Assembly: GCF_000420865.1 (NCBI RefSeq)
Contig: NZ_ATVT01000006.1
Coordinates: 62,001-126,000 of the forward strand
Reading direction: 5' to 3'
DNA: 64,000 nt
Origin: Butyrivibrio sp. XPD2006
Lineage (GTDB): Bacteria; Bacillota; Clostridia; Lachnospirales; Lachnospiraceae
Both the position numbers and the translations under genes were made by a program. Of this stretch, positions 47,192-54,897 are shown piece after piece. The notes beneath the pieces were generated by a model, which saw nothing but the letters and a program-made list of their open reading frames with translations, did not search any database and was not told where the DNA came from. Every line of letters begins with the position of its first letter. The first letter of the stretch is position 1.

Positions 47192-47845
47192 CTAATCCCA
47201 TAGATCCCAAAACCACTTACTAAACAAGCTAAAGGCCTTATCCTTGCACTCATTGCGATATTCTTCTATCTTTCTGTTCTCGTCATAATAGTTCTTATCG
47301 ATATAGGCAAACTCTGGGACATCTGCCATAGTGTACATTCTATAGCCGCGATGCTCCAATGTGTCGCGCTTCTCCTTCTCTGTTCGAAGCTTTTCACCAA
47401 AAATCCCATACTTTGCTTCGAACTTTTCCATAGCAGAATCATATTCAGCCTCATACTTATTTCGCTTAGTGCAGGTTTCCTCATTAGCTTCTCTAAAAAG
47501 AAAAATCATCTCAGAAAGAACATCTTCCCATGCTTTGGCTCCTTCATCGTCAACATCTTTAGGGGCTCCGGTCCCATATATAGCATGTGGTCCGGCTCCG
47601 GGAGTGCACGGATAACTACTTGTGTTTTCCATTAACCTTTCTAGCATCTCTGGAACAACAGATAAAAACCAATAGTCTATCGACCAAGTATCGCTATCAC
47701 AATAACCATATTTAGCACGCTGATAAATATATTTAATACTACGTATCCATCTATCTATTACATCTATTGGTTTCTCATGTCTCTTATATTTCTTTACAAA
47801 GCAAGAGTATCCCCTTTTCATTACCTTTTCTTCTTTTCTTCTCAT
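47192..47845 (-). CDS. Unknown protein
   Basis: A 217-residue basic/acidic helical protein (MRRKEEKVMKRGYSCFVKKY...) with IDYWFLSVVPEMLERLMENT, TPGAGPHAIYGTGAPKDVDD and a coiled-coil-like part near residue 150. The ending SKWFWDLWD recalls the W/D-rich endings of nearby proteins. GAGG lies 8 bases before the ATG at 47845, overlapping the preceding stop region; an ATG at 47821 is possible. No family known to me. Confidence 0.68.
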   Translation of the reverse strand: MRRKEEKVMKRGYSCFVKKYKRHEKPIDVIDRWIRSIKYIYQRAKYGYCDSDTWSIDYWFLSVVPEMLERLMENTSSYPCTPGAGPHAIYGTGAPKDVDDEGAKAWEDVLSEMIFLFREANEETCTKRNKYEAEYDSAMEKFEAKYGIFGEKLRTEKEKRDTLEHRGYRMYTMADVPEFAYIDKNYYDENRKIEEYRNECKDKAFSLFSKWFWDLWD

Positions 47846-47853
47846 AAACAACC

Positions 47854-48627
47854 TCAGCAAAGGAATCTATTACCATATTCTTGTTTTACAGCATCAATAA
47901 ACAGTTGATGGTTCTCATCATTTATCTTTTCAGCATAACGCCGTTCTATCTTCAGAACCTTTTTCTTGAATTCTTTTTCAAGCTTCCAGTATTCCCTTTC
48001 ATCCTCACTTTCCTCCGAGAGCAGTTCATCTTCGAGCTCATCAAAAAGATCCTCGGCAGATATATATTCCCCTTCATCAAGATTATTCATACTTTCATCC
48101 AGCATCTCCTTTAGCTCTTCAAAATGCTCTTTACGAGCTTCCTCTGTAAACCCCGATTCAAATAATTCCTGAAGAATACAGGCACAGCACACTTCAATCC
48201 CCATATCATCAACTGACTGCTGCGCTATTGTATACCCGGCCAGTTCTTCAACAGAGACAAAATCTATTCCATAATGCTCAAGTCTGGTCTCACCCACATC
48301 GTTCCAGATGGTTAAGTCTTTTTTTAACGCCTGCTTAGCCTCTTCATCATCGATTACATGACAGCCAAATATCGTTTTATAAGATTCTCTATATGATGAT
48401 TCTTTCATTGCTAGGACAAAAATGGTATGCTCTTCACACGAATAATCGATATCAGAATCGCTTATTTTCTTGCAATACTCTTTAATATGACTTTTTATGC
48501 TGCGCAATATTTTGGCTTGCTCAGCTATGTTCTGCTCTCCATATTCTGAAAAAACCGGCCTGACAAGAGTGTATGCATAGAACACTATCTCTGGATCAGC
48601 CTTTGCAAACAATTCCCAGACATGCAT
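47854..48627 (-). CDS. DUF6557-like acidic protein
   Basis: A 257-residue, strongly acidic protein. The N-terminus MHVWELFAKADPEIVFYAYT then YGEQNIAEQAKI and a following FVLAMKESSYRESYK resemble the DUF6557 family, often found near polymorphic toxin immunity genes. The C-terminal 90 residues are highly charged coiled coil (EDLFDELEDELLSEESEDE). Function unknown. Confidence 0.62.
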   Translation of the reverse strand: MHVWELFAKADPEIVFYAYTLVRPVFSEYGEQNIAEQAKILRSIKSHIKEYCKKISDSDIDYSCEEHTIFVLAMKESSYRESYKTIFGCHVIDDEEAKQALKKDLTIWNDVGETRLEHYGIDFVSVEELAGYTIAQQSVDDMGIEVCCACILQELFESGFTEEARKEHFEELKEMLDESMNNLDEGEYISAEDLFDELEDELLSEESEDEREYWKLEKEFKKKVLKIERRYAEKINDENHQLFIDAVKQEYGNRFLC

Positions 48628-48648
48628 AATTCAATGTTCTCCCTCTTT

Positions 48649-49308
48649 CTAATTAGAAATATACTTTTCAAGCACTTTCAAAAGTTCCTCAGACTTCCAT
48701 TCGTTCCTACTAAATAGCCCATAGCCCTCCACCGGATCAGAAATGGCAAGCCACCTTTCAAGAGAATCCTCCCTATCCTTGATGGCCTCAAAATTGATTT
48801 CCTTCATCTCAGGAATAATTTTTTCAACTCTCTCCGCCAACGTAACTATTGAATCATTCTCGAGCGCAAATTCAGGTTCCTTGCCAATTGCTACCCAAAC
48901 CTTAGCTTCATCATCCCAGCCAAATTCAACCTTGTTCTGAAGCTCATCTTTAGGCTCAGTTTTTACTCCCAGCCCATGCGAAAAACCCAGCGCAAGCACT
49001 TTGAAAGCTGCGTAAGCCTGCTCTACCGTGTCATATTTTCCATCAATCGCTATGCCTTGATTGAACACATCCCAGTATGATAACCTATACGTCAGATCAT
49101 GATTGTTTTCCAGCATCCATAAAGCAAATTCCTTAAGTATATTCCTGACATAGTTCTTAGGACCATCATCTGCATCGCTGAATTCAATCAAAGTTTCAAT
49201 GCTAAACGAATACTTTTTCTCAACATTGTCATACCAAAGTTCAAAATCGTACGGACCATCAACAGGATATCCATAAACCAGCTGCATTTTTTCAAAATCA
49301 TTAGCCAT
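48649..49308 (-). CDS. Unknown protein, paralog of 50377-51195
   Basis: A 219-residue protein. The segment NILKEFALWMLENNHDLTYR ... YDTVEQAYAAFKVLALGFSHGL aligns with IVLQEYVKWMAFMEYKIDTH ... FESIETAFAVFKAYAIGYISDL in the protein at 50377-51195, showing common ancestry. Acidic, cytoplasmic. GGAGGA precedes the ATG at 49308. Function unknown; immunity-like role possible. Confidence 0.7.
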   Translation of the reverse strand: MANDFEKMQLVYGYPVDGPYDFELWYDNVEKKYSFSIETLIEFSDADDGPKNYVRNILKEFALWMLENNHDLTYRLSYWDVFNQGIAIDGKYDTVEQAYAAFKVLALGFSHGLGVKTEPKDELQNKVEFGWDDEAKVWVAIGKEPEFALENDSIVTLAERVEKIIPEMKEINFEAIKDREDSLERWLAISDPVEGYGLFSRNEWKSEELLKVLEKYISN

Positions 49309-49327
49309 AACTAATCCTCCAGCTCCA

Positions 49328-50176
49328 TTACTCAATCATTTTCCCTAGTGTTCTCTCAAACACTATGTAGTTCCTATCATCATTTGGTCTGCAATACACC
49401 GCAAACTCAATATTCTTGAAAGAATGCAAATAATCCTTGATAACATTCTTAGCTGCCAGCGCCACAACCTCAGGTTTATTCTTAAATGCTCCACAGCCAA
49501 ATGCTCCCAAAACTATTGATTCAACCCCATTAAGTACCGCAACATCCAATATCCTGTGCAACCTTTTTTCATGAATTGCAAGGAGCTCATTATCAGTGAT
49601 CTTAACCTGTTTATCTCCGTCTCCTGGATTAAACTGATTAGTAGGATTAGATTTAAGATTAGGTGCCGCACAGGTAATTACATCAACCTGATACCAATCT
49701 TTCTCCTGCATCTTCAACGGATAGGCTGTATCTGTCTTAAACACAATAACGTCCGGCGTATAGATAATATCTGAATTGTGTATTGGATCCTTTGCAGCCC
49801 TGTGTGGAGTATAGAATTTAGACCATGCTTCTTTTGTATTCAGGTCAAAATACAACGTTGAACACCTACACAAACACTCTTCCTGCGCTCCAGAGCCTTT
49901 CTTAACCCCTCCACCAGGATTAGTCGCCGAAGCAAAATTATGCACGGCTGTCCTGGTTCCCTTATATGCTTTTGCAGACTCATAAGATCTCTTCATTGAC
50001 ACTACAAGCTTTGCCTTATCAGAGTAACAATCTCGTACAATTTCTCCCAATGTATCCTTTTCCAGAATAATCTGCTGATTCAGTAAAGACGTACTAACAG
50101 CTTCTGATAGTCTTCCGTTTTCCTTACAAAGCTTCTCGGTATCTTCAAATACTGCAACATTATCTTCTCTTGCCAT
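49328..50176 (-). CDS. TIGR02452-type PARG-like macro protein
   Basis: A 282-residue microbial PARG-like protein. The catalytic loop of the family is present: VHNFASATNPGGGVKKGSGAQEECLCR (GGG-x-GA-QEE), with DVITCAAPNLKSN and VLGAFGCGAFKNKPEVVA. It probably cleaves ADP-ribose chains or ADP-ribosyl links. The frame stays open for about 200 bases upstream, up to the end of the previous gene, with protein-like sequence but no ATG; the start at 50176 is the first reasonable one. Confidence 0.85.
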   Translation of the reverse strand: MAREDNVAVFEDTEKLCKENGRLSEAVSTSLLNQQIILEKDTLGEIVRDCYSDKAKLVVSMKRSYESAKAYKGTRTAVHNFASATNPGGGVKKGSGAQEECLCRCSTLYFDLNTKEAWSKFYTPHRAAKDPIHNSDIIYTPDVIVFKTDTAYPLKMQEKDWYQVDVITCAAPNLKSNPTNQFNPGDGDKQVKITDNELLAIHEKRLHRILDVAVLNGVESIVLGAFGCGAFKNKPEVVALAAKNVIKDYLHSFKNIEFAVYCRPNDDRNYIVFERTLGKMIE

Positions 50177-50376
50177 CTTCTTTAACCTTCTTTCCTTTTG
50201 GCGTGGATATAACTCATCCAACAATCGCTGATTCTTACAATCGTATTTTTTTATTTCCTTGCGTACGTTCTTTTCAAAATGCTCATAAAAGAGTTTTAAA
50301 TTCTCTAAGTCATCCCCATGGTAGTTCTGAATAATACTGTTATTTTTACCAACTGAAGCCTTATATATACCTTTGA

Positions 50377-51195
50377 TTACCTCTTAATATTTTTATAAAG
50401 ATTCTCAATCACATCGCTCGAACTTGCTTCAGGATGCTCAGCAATATACTTTATTATCGCCTCTCTCTTCTCCTTAGAGTTATGAGCTTCACTCAGCATT
50501 CCTACCACGAAATCAACATATGCCCCCTTAATGCCCATAAGCATATCCTTCAATTCCGGATCAGCAATTTCTCTCATTTTTTCCTGAAGCGAACCATCAA
50601 AATACTTCATTACCAAAGCAAACTCTTCCCAAGGAAGGTCCGAGATATATCCAATTGCATATGCCTTAAATACAGCAAATGCAGTTTCTATCGATTCAAA
50701 GCCTCGTCTTATCCATATATTCCCATCACGATAGTCCTTTAGATTTATATGCGTATCAATCTTGTACTCCATGAACGCCATCCATTTCACATATTCCTGA
50801 AGAACTATCTTGATAGTTGTCATTGATTCGTAATCGCTTTTATTTACCAAATGATCACCTAACTCCATATAGAACAACCCATCGCTATCATTGAAGTACA
50901 GACGAAAATGAAAATCTCCCCTTCCTTCGGACACAGCAAACAGATTATTTGTCCCATAGAAATTCGGTGTGTTAGGAAGTTTAGCCTTCACTTTCTCCAC
51001 AGCATCTCTACGTCCTCTAATCCCCTTATCAAATTCATGAAATGCCTCAAGCATTGAATCCTCTTCAATATTCCATAGTCTGTTGCAATTTGGCATAACA
51101 TCCATCACTAACTGGCCAAAGCGAAGGTCTGGATACTTCTCCCATATATTTGTAACTTCTGCTAAAAAAGGCTTGATTCTACTCTTGTCCCGCAT
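50377..51195 (-). CDS. Unknown protein, paralog of 48649-49308
   Basis: A 272-residue protein starting MRDKSRIKPFLAEVTNIWEK then DLRFGQLVMDVM, a start pattern common in short clostridial proteins, followed by FYGTNNLFAVSEGRGDFHF and the domain shared with 48649-49308. The start at 51195 follows AGAGGA. C-terminal helices end in NLYKNIKR. The fusion of two modules suggests it is an extended family member. Function unknown. Confidence 0.7.
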   Translation of the reverse strand: MRDKSRIKPFLAEVTNIWEKYPDLRFGQLVMDVMPNCNRLWNIEEDSMLEAFHEFDKGIRGRRDAVEKVKAKLPNTPNFYGTNNLFAVSEGRGDFHFRLYFNDSDGLFYMELGDHLVNKSDYESMTTIKIVLQEYVKWMAFMEYKIDTHINLKDYRDGNIWIRRGFESIETAFAVFKAYAIGYISDLPWEEFALVMKYFDGSLQEKMREIADPELKDMLMGIKGAYVDFVVGMLSEAHNSKEKREAIIKYIAEHPEASSSDVIENLYKNIKR

Positions 51196-51211
51196 AGTTT
51201 TAAATCCTCTT

Positions 51212-52033
51212 TTACATGAATTCATGCTCTCTGGCTTTAAAAAAATCATAGAAATATCGCACATTTTCCAGTTCGTTCCATCTTGCTATCCTGCAATCCG
51301 GTGTATCAAGATTGTAAATCTTAGCATCAGACAGAGTGCCCAACATAAAAGGAGAGTGCGTTGCAATAATAAACTGGCAGCCTAAAAGATGTGACATCCT
51401 ATTTAATTCTTCCGCAAGCCTGACCTGGTTCGCTGGAGACAACGAAACCTCTGGCTCATCTAAAAGGTAAAGGCTATCCGGTACAAGATTATCCTCAAAA
51501 TATTGGATTGCTGTCTCACCATTTGAATACTTTTCCTGTCCGAACATGATGTAGCCTATTTGTCTGCTTCCTTCTTTTGTTTGCAAGTACCTTTCAGCTT
51601 CATCCTTAGTCAATCCTTTTTGAACATAGTCATAAACCATTCCATCAGACAAAACACGTTTTTGCTCGATCTTTTTGATCTCGTAGAGAATATCCTCACT
51701 CTTGATATACCTGCTTGTGTCTGGTATTTTCTTATACGCTCTGCCGGTTCGCTCATCATCTGCAAGACTATATCTACACTCATACGAGAACTGCCCACAG
51801 TAATCTACAGTTCCATAGGAATTAGAATTTGCATATTCTTTACCCTTCAGCATCAACTTATTTGCAATAATATTCAGAATTGTGGACTTTCCGGAGCCGT
51901 TGTTACCATACAAAATTGTTATTGAAGAAAAGACAAATGGCTCCATGTCCTTATCCTTGAATACGTTGTAAGGATATATATTGGGATTCTTTAACTTCTT
52001 AGTACTCAACATAAAGCTTGAAAGATAAATCAT
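51212..52033 (-). CDS. Orphan AAA/ABC-type ATPase, paralog of 25543
   Basis: A 273-residue P-loop ATPase. Walker A GNNGSGKST at residues 43-51, signature KYSNGETAIQYF, Walker B LYLLDEPEVSLSP, switch His in FIIATHSPFML. It shares all motifs and overall length with the ATPase at 25543-26400. The middle insertion has CGQFSYECRYSLADDERTGRA. No partner is obvious; neighbours are unknown proteins. Confidence 0.83.
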   Translation of the reverse strand: MIYLSSFMLSTKKLKNPNIYPYNVFKDKDMEPFVFSSITILYGNNGSGKSTILNIIANKLMLKGKEYANSNSYGTVDYCGQFSYECRYSLADDERTGRAYKKIPDTSRYIKSEDILYEIKKIEQKRVLSDGMVYDYVQKGLTKDEAERYLQTKEGSRQIGYIMFGQEKYSNGETAIQYFEDNLVPDSLYLLDEPEVSLSPANQVRLAEELNRMSHLLGCQFIIATHSPFMLGTLSDAKIYNLDTPDCRIARWNELENVRYFYDFFKAREHEFM

Positions 52034-52039
52034 AACTAC

Positions 52040-52486
52040 TTATATCTCCCCAAAATCACATCTGACATCATACTTCTCACAGAGCCTTTCATAGAGCCAT
52101 TCGATCCCAAGACTTCTCCTCATTGCTTTTCTGGCACATGTCAAACAAGTAACACATCCACATTTTCCATCAAGCGGTGAAAGCTCCTTAAATTCATATC
52201 TATACTCTGGTGCATTAGGAATATACTTAGTCATCTCTTGAGTGTCCGGCATAGGGTGCCAAGTTGACGCATGGATTGCTTCCCACGAACGTATGTGTTT
52301 CCACTTTACTTCCGATGGAAAAAAGCCTTCATTAACTCTATTCATAACCTCATTAGCCCAATCCTCAGCTTCTTCCTGCGCCCTTCTTGCCTCAAAAACC
52401 GCATCGTCTTCATTCCACTCTTCTACCTGCCTAAGTGCATCATCACGTTCTTTTTCAAGCTGGCGAATATACGCCATAATATCCAT
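52040..52486 (-). CDS. Coiled-coil/Cys-cluster protein, unknown
   Basis: A 148-residue protein: N-terminal coiled coil (YIRQLEKERDDALRQVEEW), central KWKHIRSWEAIHASTWHPMP, then a cluster CGCVTCLTCARKAMRR and a WLYERLCEKYDV helix. The four cysteines may bind metal. The start at 52486 has GAGGG 7 bases upstream; an ATG at 52534 is also possible. It is 6 bases upstream of the ATPase gene, so probably in its operon. Confidence 0.65.
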   Translation of the reverse strand: MDIMAYIRQLEKERDDALRQVEEWNEDDAVFEARRAQEEAEDWANEVMNRVNEGFFPSEVKWKHIRSWEAIHASTWHPMPDTQEMTKYIPNAPEYRYEFKELSPLDGKCGCVTCLTCARKAMRRSLGIEWLYERLCEKYDVRCDFGEI

Positions 52487-52627
52487 TACATTTCCCTCAA
52501 GGTCGCTATATAAAAGCTTTCTTCTTTTTTCCATACCTCAAAACTCCAATCATGTGAATGCTTACTAAAGTCCCTAATTCTATTATATTTTTTACTTGTC
52601 CTATAAAAAGGACATCATCATAAGTGT

Positions 52628-52675
52628 GAAAAAGGGCTGATACCACGCCATTTTTTATGTCAATAGTATCTGCCC
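52628..52675 (-). terminator. Terminator of the zinc-finger mini-gene
   Basis: Minus strand GGGCAGATAC, 22-base loop, GTATCAGCCC (one mismatch), then TTTTT. It lies 40 bases beyond the stop of the mini-gene at 52715. Confidence 0.75.
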
Positions 52676-52714
52676 TTAACCTAATTCTTTATTGTTTCAT
52701 AATGGTATCTCTGT

Positions 52715-52822
52715 TTAACCCATTCCATGCGCAGCGGGCCAGTGCGCCTTAAACGCCTGCTCAGGTGTCATTATCACTGCCTTACCACACACTTCGCATA
52801 TATGAATAAGTTTTTGCACCAT
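52715..52822 (-). CDS. 35-residue zinc-finger-like mini-protein
   Basis: Reads MVQKLIHICEVCGKAVIMTP then EQAFKAHWPAAHGMG. Cys-x2-Cys and two His (AHWPAAH) are spaced like a treble-clef or C2H2-type zinc finger. AGGAGG lies 7 bases before the ATG, and a terminator follows, so a complete transcription unit surrounds it. DNA- or RNA-binding is only a guess. Confidence 0.65.
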   Translation of the reverse strand: MVQKLIHICEVCGKAVIMTPEQAFKAHWPAAHGMG

Positions 52823-52906
52823 AAGCAAGCCTCCTGTTCATCCTTGAATAATATTGTAACCTTAGTAATATACAAATACTATTCGTCGCATCGTTTAATG
52901 GCACGA

Positions 52907-52941
52907 TAAAAGCTCCTGTTTATTTACACAAACAGGAGCTT
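52907..52941 (-). terminator. Terminator of the 52971 gene
   Basis: Stem GCTCCTGTTT/AAACAGGAGC with an 8-base loop; minus strand ends GAGCTTTTATC. The plus strand also has a short T-run. Confidence 0.85.
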
Positions 52942-52970
52942 TGTCATTAACTGATACGCATGCACAAGTG

Positions 52971-54344
52971 TTAGCTCATTACAGATATATAATCGGCATC
53001 TGGACAAAGTTTCAACATCTTCTTAAGTAGTTCCATCACTTTGATTACATTTCTAGCATCAAGCAACTCTATTTCGCTGTAATACCACCTATCAAAGTCT
53101 GCTAATAGCTTTTCATAATAGTCAATAACGCCTTTTATTTCTTCATAAGTAAAAAAGTTGGGTTCAAGAACCTCTATTTCAAAGCCTGTTAAATACCTTC
53201 CCCCATCACTAAAAGCCTTAGTATATCTTTTGGCATTAACTTCTAGCTTTGGATCAAAAAATTTCATAAAGCCTTCCTGAAGAATATTCATAAAGAAGAA
53301 AAAATCTATGGATAGCTTCATCCCCACTTCGTGAACGCATTTATTAGTGATTCTGTCCTTAATGTCGATATTAACTGGTTGTATCCACACTGCTGCTCCA
53401 TAGTCATGTCCAATCATTACTTTATTCCGATCTGAAAGGCTATTACAATAGTTCCTGTCATCTCGAGTCAAATATATTGGCATTATAGCTTTTAAATCCC
53501 GGTACTGTAATTCAGGTCCCCATTCCAATACACAAATCCGCGCATCCTTGTAAACATTTTCTGATTTCTCACTGTCCGCTTCATCAATTAAAGCTTGCCA
53601 TTCTGTCTGTGTTGATACTACAGCTCCCGCTACTTCATCATCCACCGCTGGTAATCCGATTATCCTAACATTCTCCCATTGCTTAAACGGATTGGGAAAG
53701 TCCACAAAAGAATATTCAAATCGCGAGTTCCTTTCATCATTAACAGCACATGCTCTCTCTCTAGACAACTCAGAAGAGTCAAAACTCAGCAAATCACCCT
53801 TCTCATCGAAAACCATCTCTCCAGCTTTCCATTCTGTAAGGTTCATTTCTACAACACGCCCTTTGTAACTACTGCCATTTTTGTCTATAGCAGGGAAGAC
53901 TATCTTGCCTTGTAGTCTCTCCGAATCATCATTAAGAATCTGATGTTTCTTAATACAAAAGCCTTCCATATCATAGCCTGCATCGATACCATCTTTCCAC
54001 GCAAGGTCAAAAGATCCATAATAACCATACAAATAACCTTCAGGTCCCATCTCGTATGAATAGAGCACATACACAAACCCTTTATTATTTTCCTTAAATA
54101 GCTTCATAGCATCCTGCTCATATATAATTCTCTCATCTATTTGCCTCATCAGAGCTTCATCTAAGGTATTATTTCTAAGGAGCTCCAACTCTCTGAGCTT
54201 TGCGCTATAATCAAGACTACTATTCCATATAATCGTCGCCTTCTCCCAATCAGAGAACACACGATTAGATTCATAAAGCGCTTCTTTAACTTCAGGTGAT
54301 GGTATGTATTTTTCTATAAAAGCATTATCTTTATATTCAGTCAT
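52971..54344 (-). CDS. Unknown protein sharing domain with 54898 fusion
   Basis: A 457-residue protein. The first 170 residues (FIEKYIPSPEVKEALYESNR, FSDWEKATIIWNSSLDYSAKL, YVLYSYEMGPEGYLYG) align with the C-terminal part of the protein at 54898-56343 (FVERYIPSPEVKE, FSDADKATIIFNSGLN). A later block FEYSFVDFPNPFKQWENVRI matches FEYPFVAIPNPYEKGDRVRF there. Its own C-terminus is unique. It lacks the phosphoesterase domain of the relative. Function unknown. Confidence 0.75.
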   Translation of the reverse strand: MTEYKDNAFIEKYIPSPEVKEALYESNRVFSDWEKATIIWNSSLDYSAKLRELELLRNNTLDEALMRQIDERIIYEQDAMKLFKENNKGFVYVLYSYEMGPEGYLYGYYGSFDLAWKDGIDAGYDMEGFCIKKHQILNDDSERLQGKIVFPAIDKNGSSYKGRVVEMNLTEWKAGEMVFDEKGDLLSFDSSELSRERACAVNDERNSRFEYSFVDFPNPFKQWENVRIIGLPAVDDEVAGAVVSTQTEWQALIDEADSEKSENVYKDARICVLEWGPELQYRDLKAIMPIYLTRDDRNYCNSLSDRNKVMIGHDYGAAVWIQPVNIDIKDRITNKCVHEVGMKLSIDFFFFMNILQEGFMKFFDPKLEVNAKRYTKAFSDGGRYLTGFEIEVLEPNFFTYEEIKGVIDYYEKLLADFDRWYYSEIELLDARNVIKVMELLKKMLKLCPDADYISVMS

Positions 54345-54369
54345 AATCTATTACCAAAATATGTAACTC

Positions 54370-54510
54370 GACAAATCACTATTTTCTCATTTGCGAGACA
54401 GCGTCCCGCATATTGAAAGATAGAAGAGACTGGGTGACAATCCAGTATCTCATTTTAAGACCTCTAGGGCGCGACGGCTGCCTGTTCCGTCCTCAGCTTC
54501 TATCTTATAG
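54370..54510 (-). ncRNA. Structured 5' leader, three-way junction
   Basis: Upstream of the 52971-54344 gene, GATAGAAG (54504-54497 on the minus strand) pairs with CTTCTATC (54426-54419), enclosing GACGG/CCGTC and GAGAtaCTGG/CCAGTCTC hairpins; a fourth hairpin GCGGGAC/GTCTCGC follows nearer the gene. ATAGAA of the first arm can alternatively pair with TTCTAT just upstream. This reads like a riboswitch-type or other structured leader; no known class recognised. Confidence 0.4.
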
Positions 54511-54591
54511 AACCCTTTGAATGCTAAAATATGTTAATTATTTGAAGAAAAGAGAGCTGAGATACCGCAGTACCACTAACTCTCTTCTCAT

Positions 54592-54694
54592 AATGTCTAG
54601 TTTTTTTGTTGTCCGCCAACCCTCCGGCCCTATGTCCGGCATTGCTTCCTGTTTTTCCGTTGCAGGTCAACCCTCCGGCACTTACGTCCGTCAT
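54592..54694 (-). repeat. Two tandem 51-52 base repeats
   Basis: Minus-strand units start ATGACGGACG and ATGCCGGACA; both contain GCCGGAGGGTTG followed by a CAAC that closes a GTTG hairpin and an A-rich run. A 68-codon frame (54730-54524) crosses them with AGGL repeated every 17 codons, but it runs into the terminator stem AAGAGAG/CTCTCTT near 54545-54590, so I do not call it a gene. The remainder of 54345-54897 has an outer GGCTAA/TTAGCC stem at 54786-54842 and nothing else recognisable. Confidence 0.5.
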
Positions 54695-54897
54695 ACCTTT
54701 CGGATTGAACTTATCTCCCAGTGTCTCCACCTGATAAGTTAGGTGCTAGACCACCCGACGTTGCACGCAACGCCCTTAATAAAACCGGCTAACGCTGACA
54801 AATGCATTTATGCCCCCAGCAAACGCCCGAAACGTATTAGCCTTGTAAAGCCATATTAACACAATCGCCTCTCTAATTCATTAAACGCGTCGTTTAA

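Noticed and set aside
54524-54730. A 68-codon minus-strand frame
   Set aside because: It starts with GTG without a good site, is built on tandem DNA repeats and runs through a terminator stem; more likely noncoding.
54721-54842. A tRNA or tmRNA gene
   Set aside because: GGTGGTCTAGCACC looks like a D arm, but no T arm with TTCGA and no acceptor stem can be formed.
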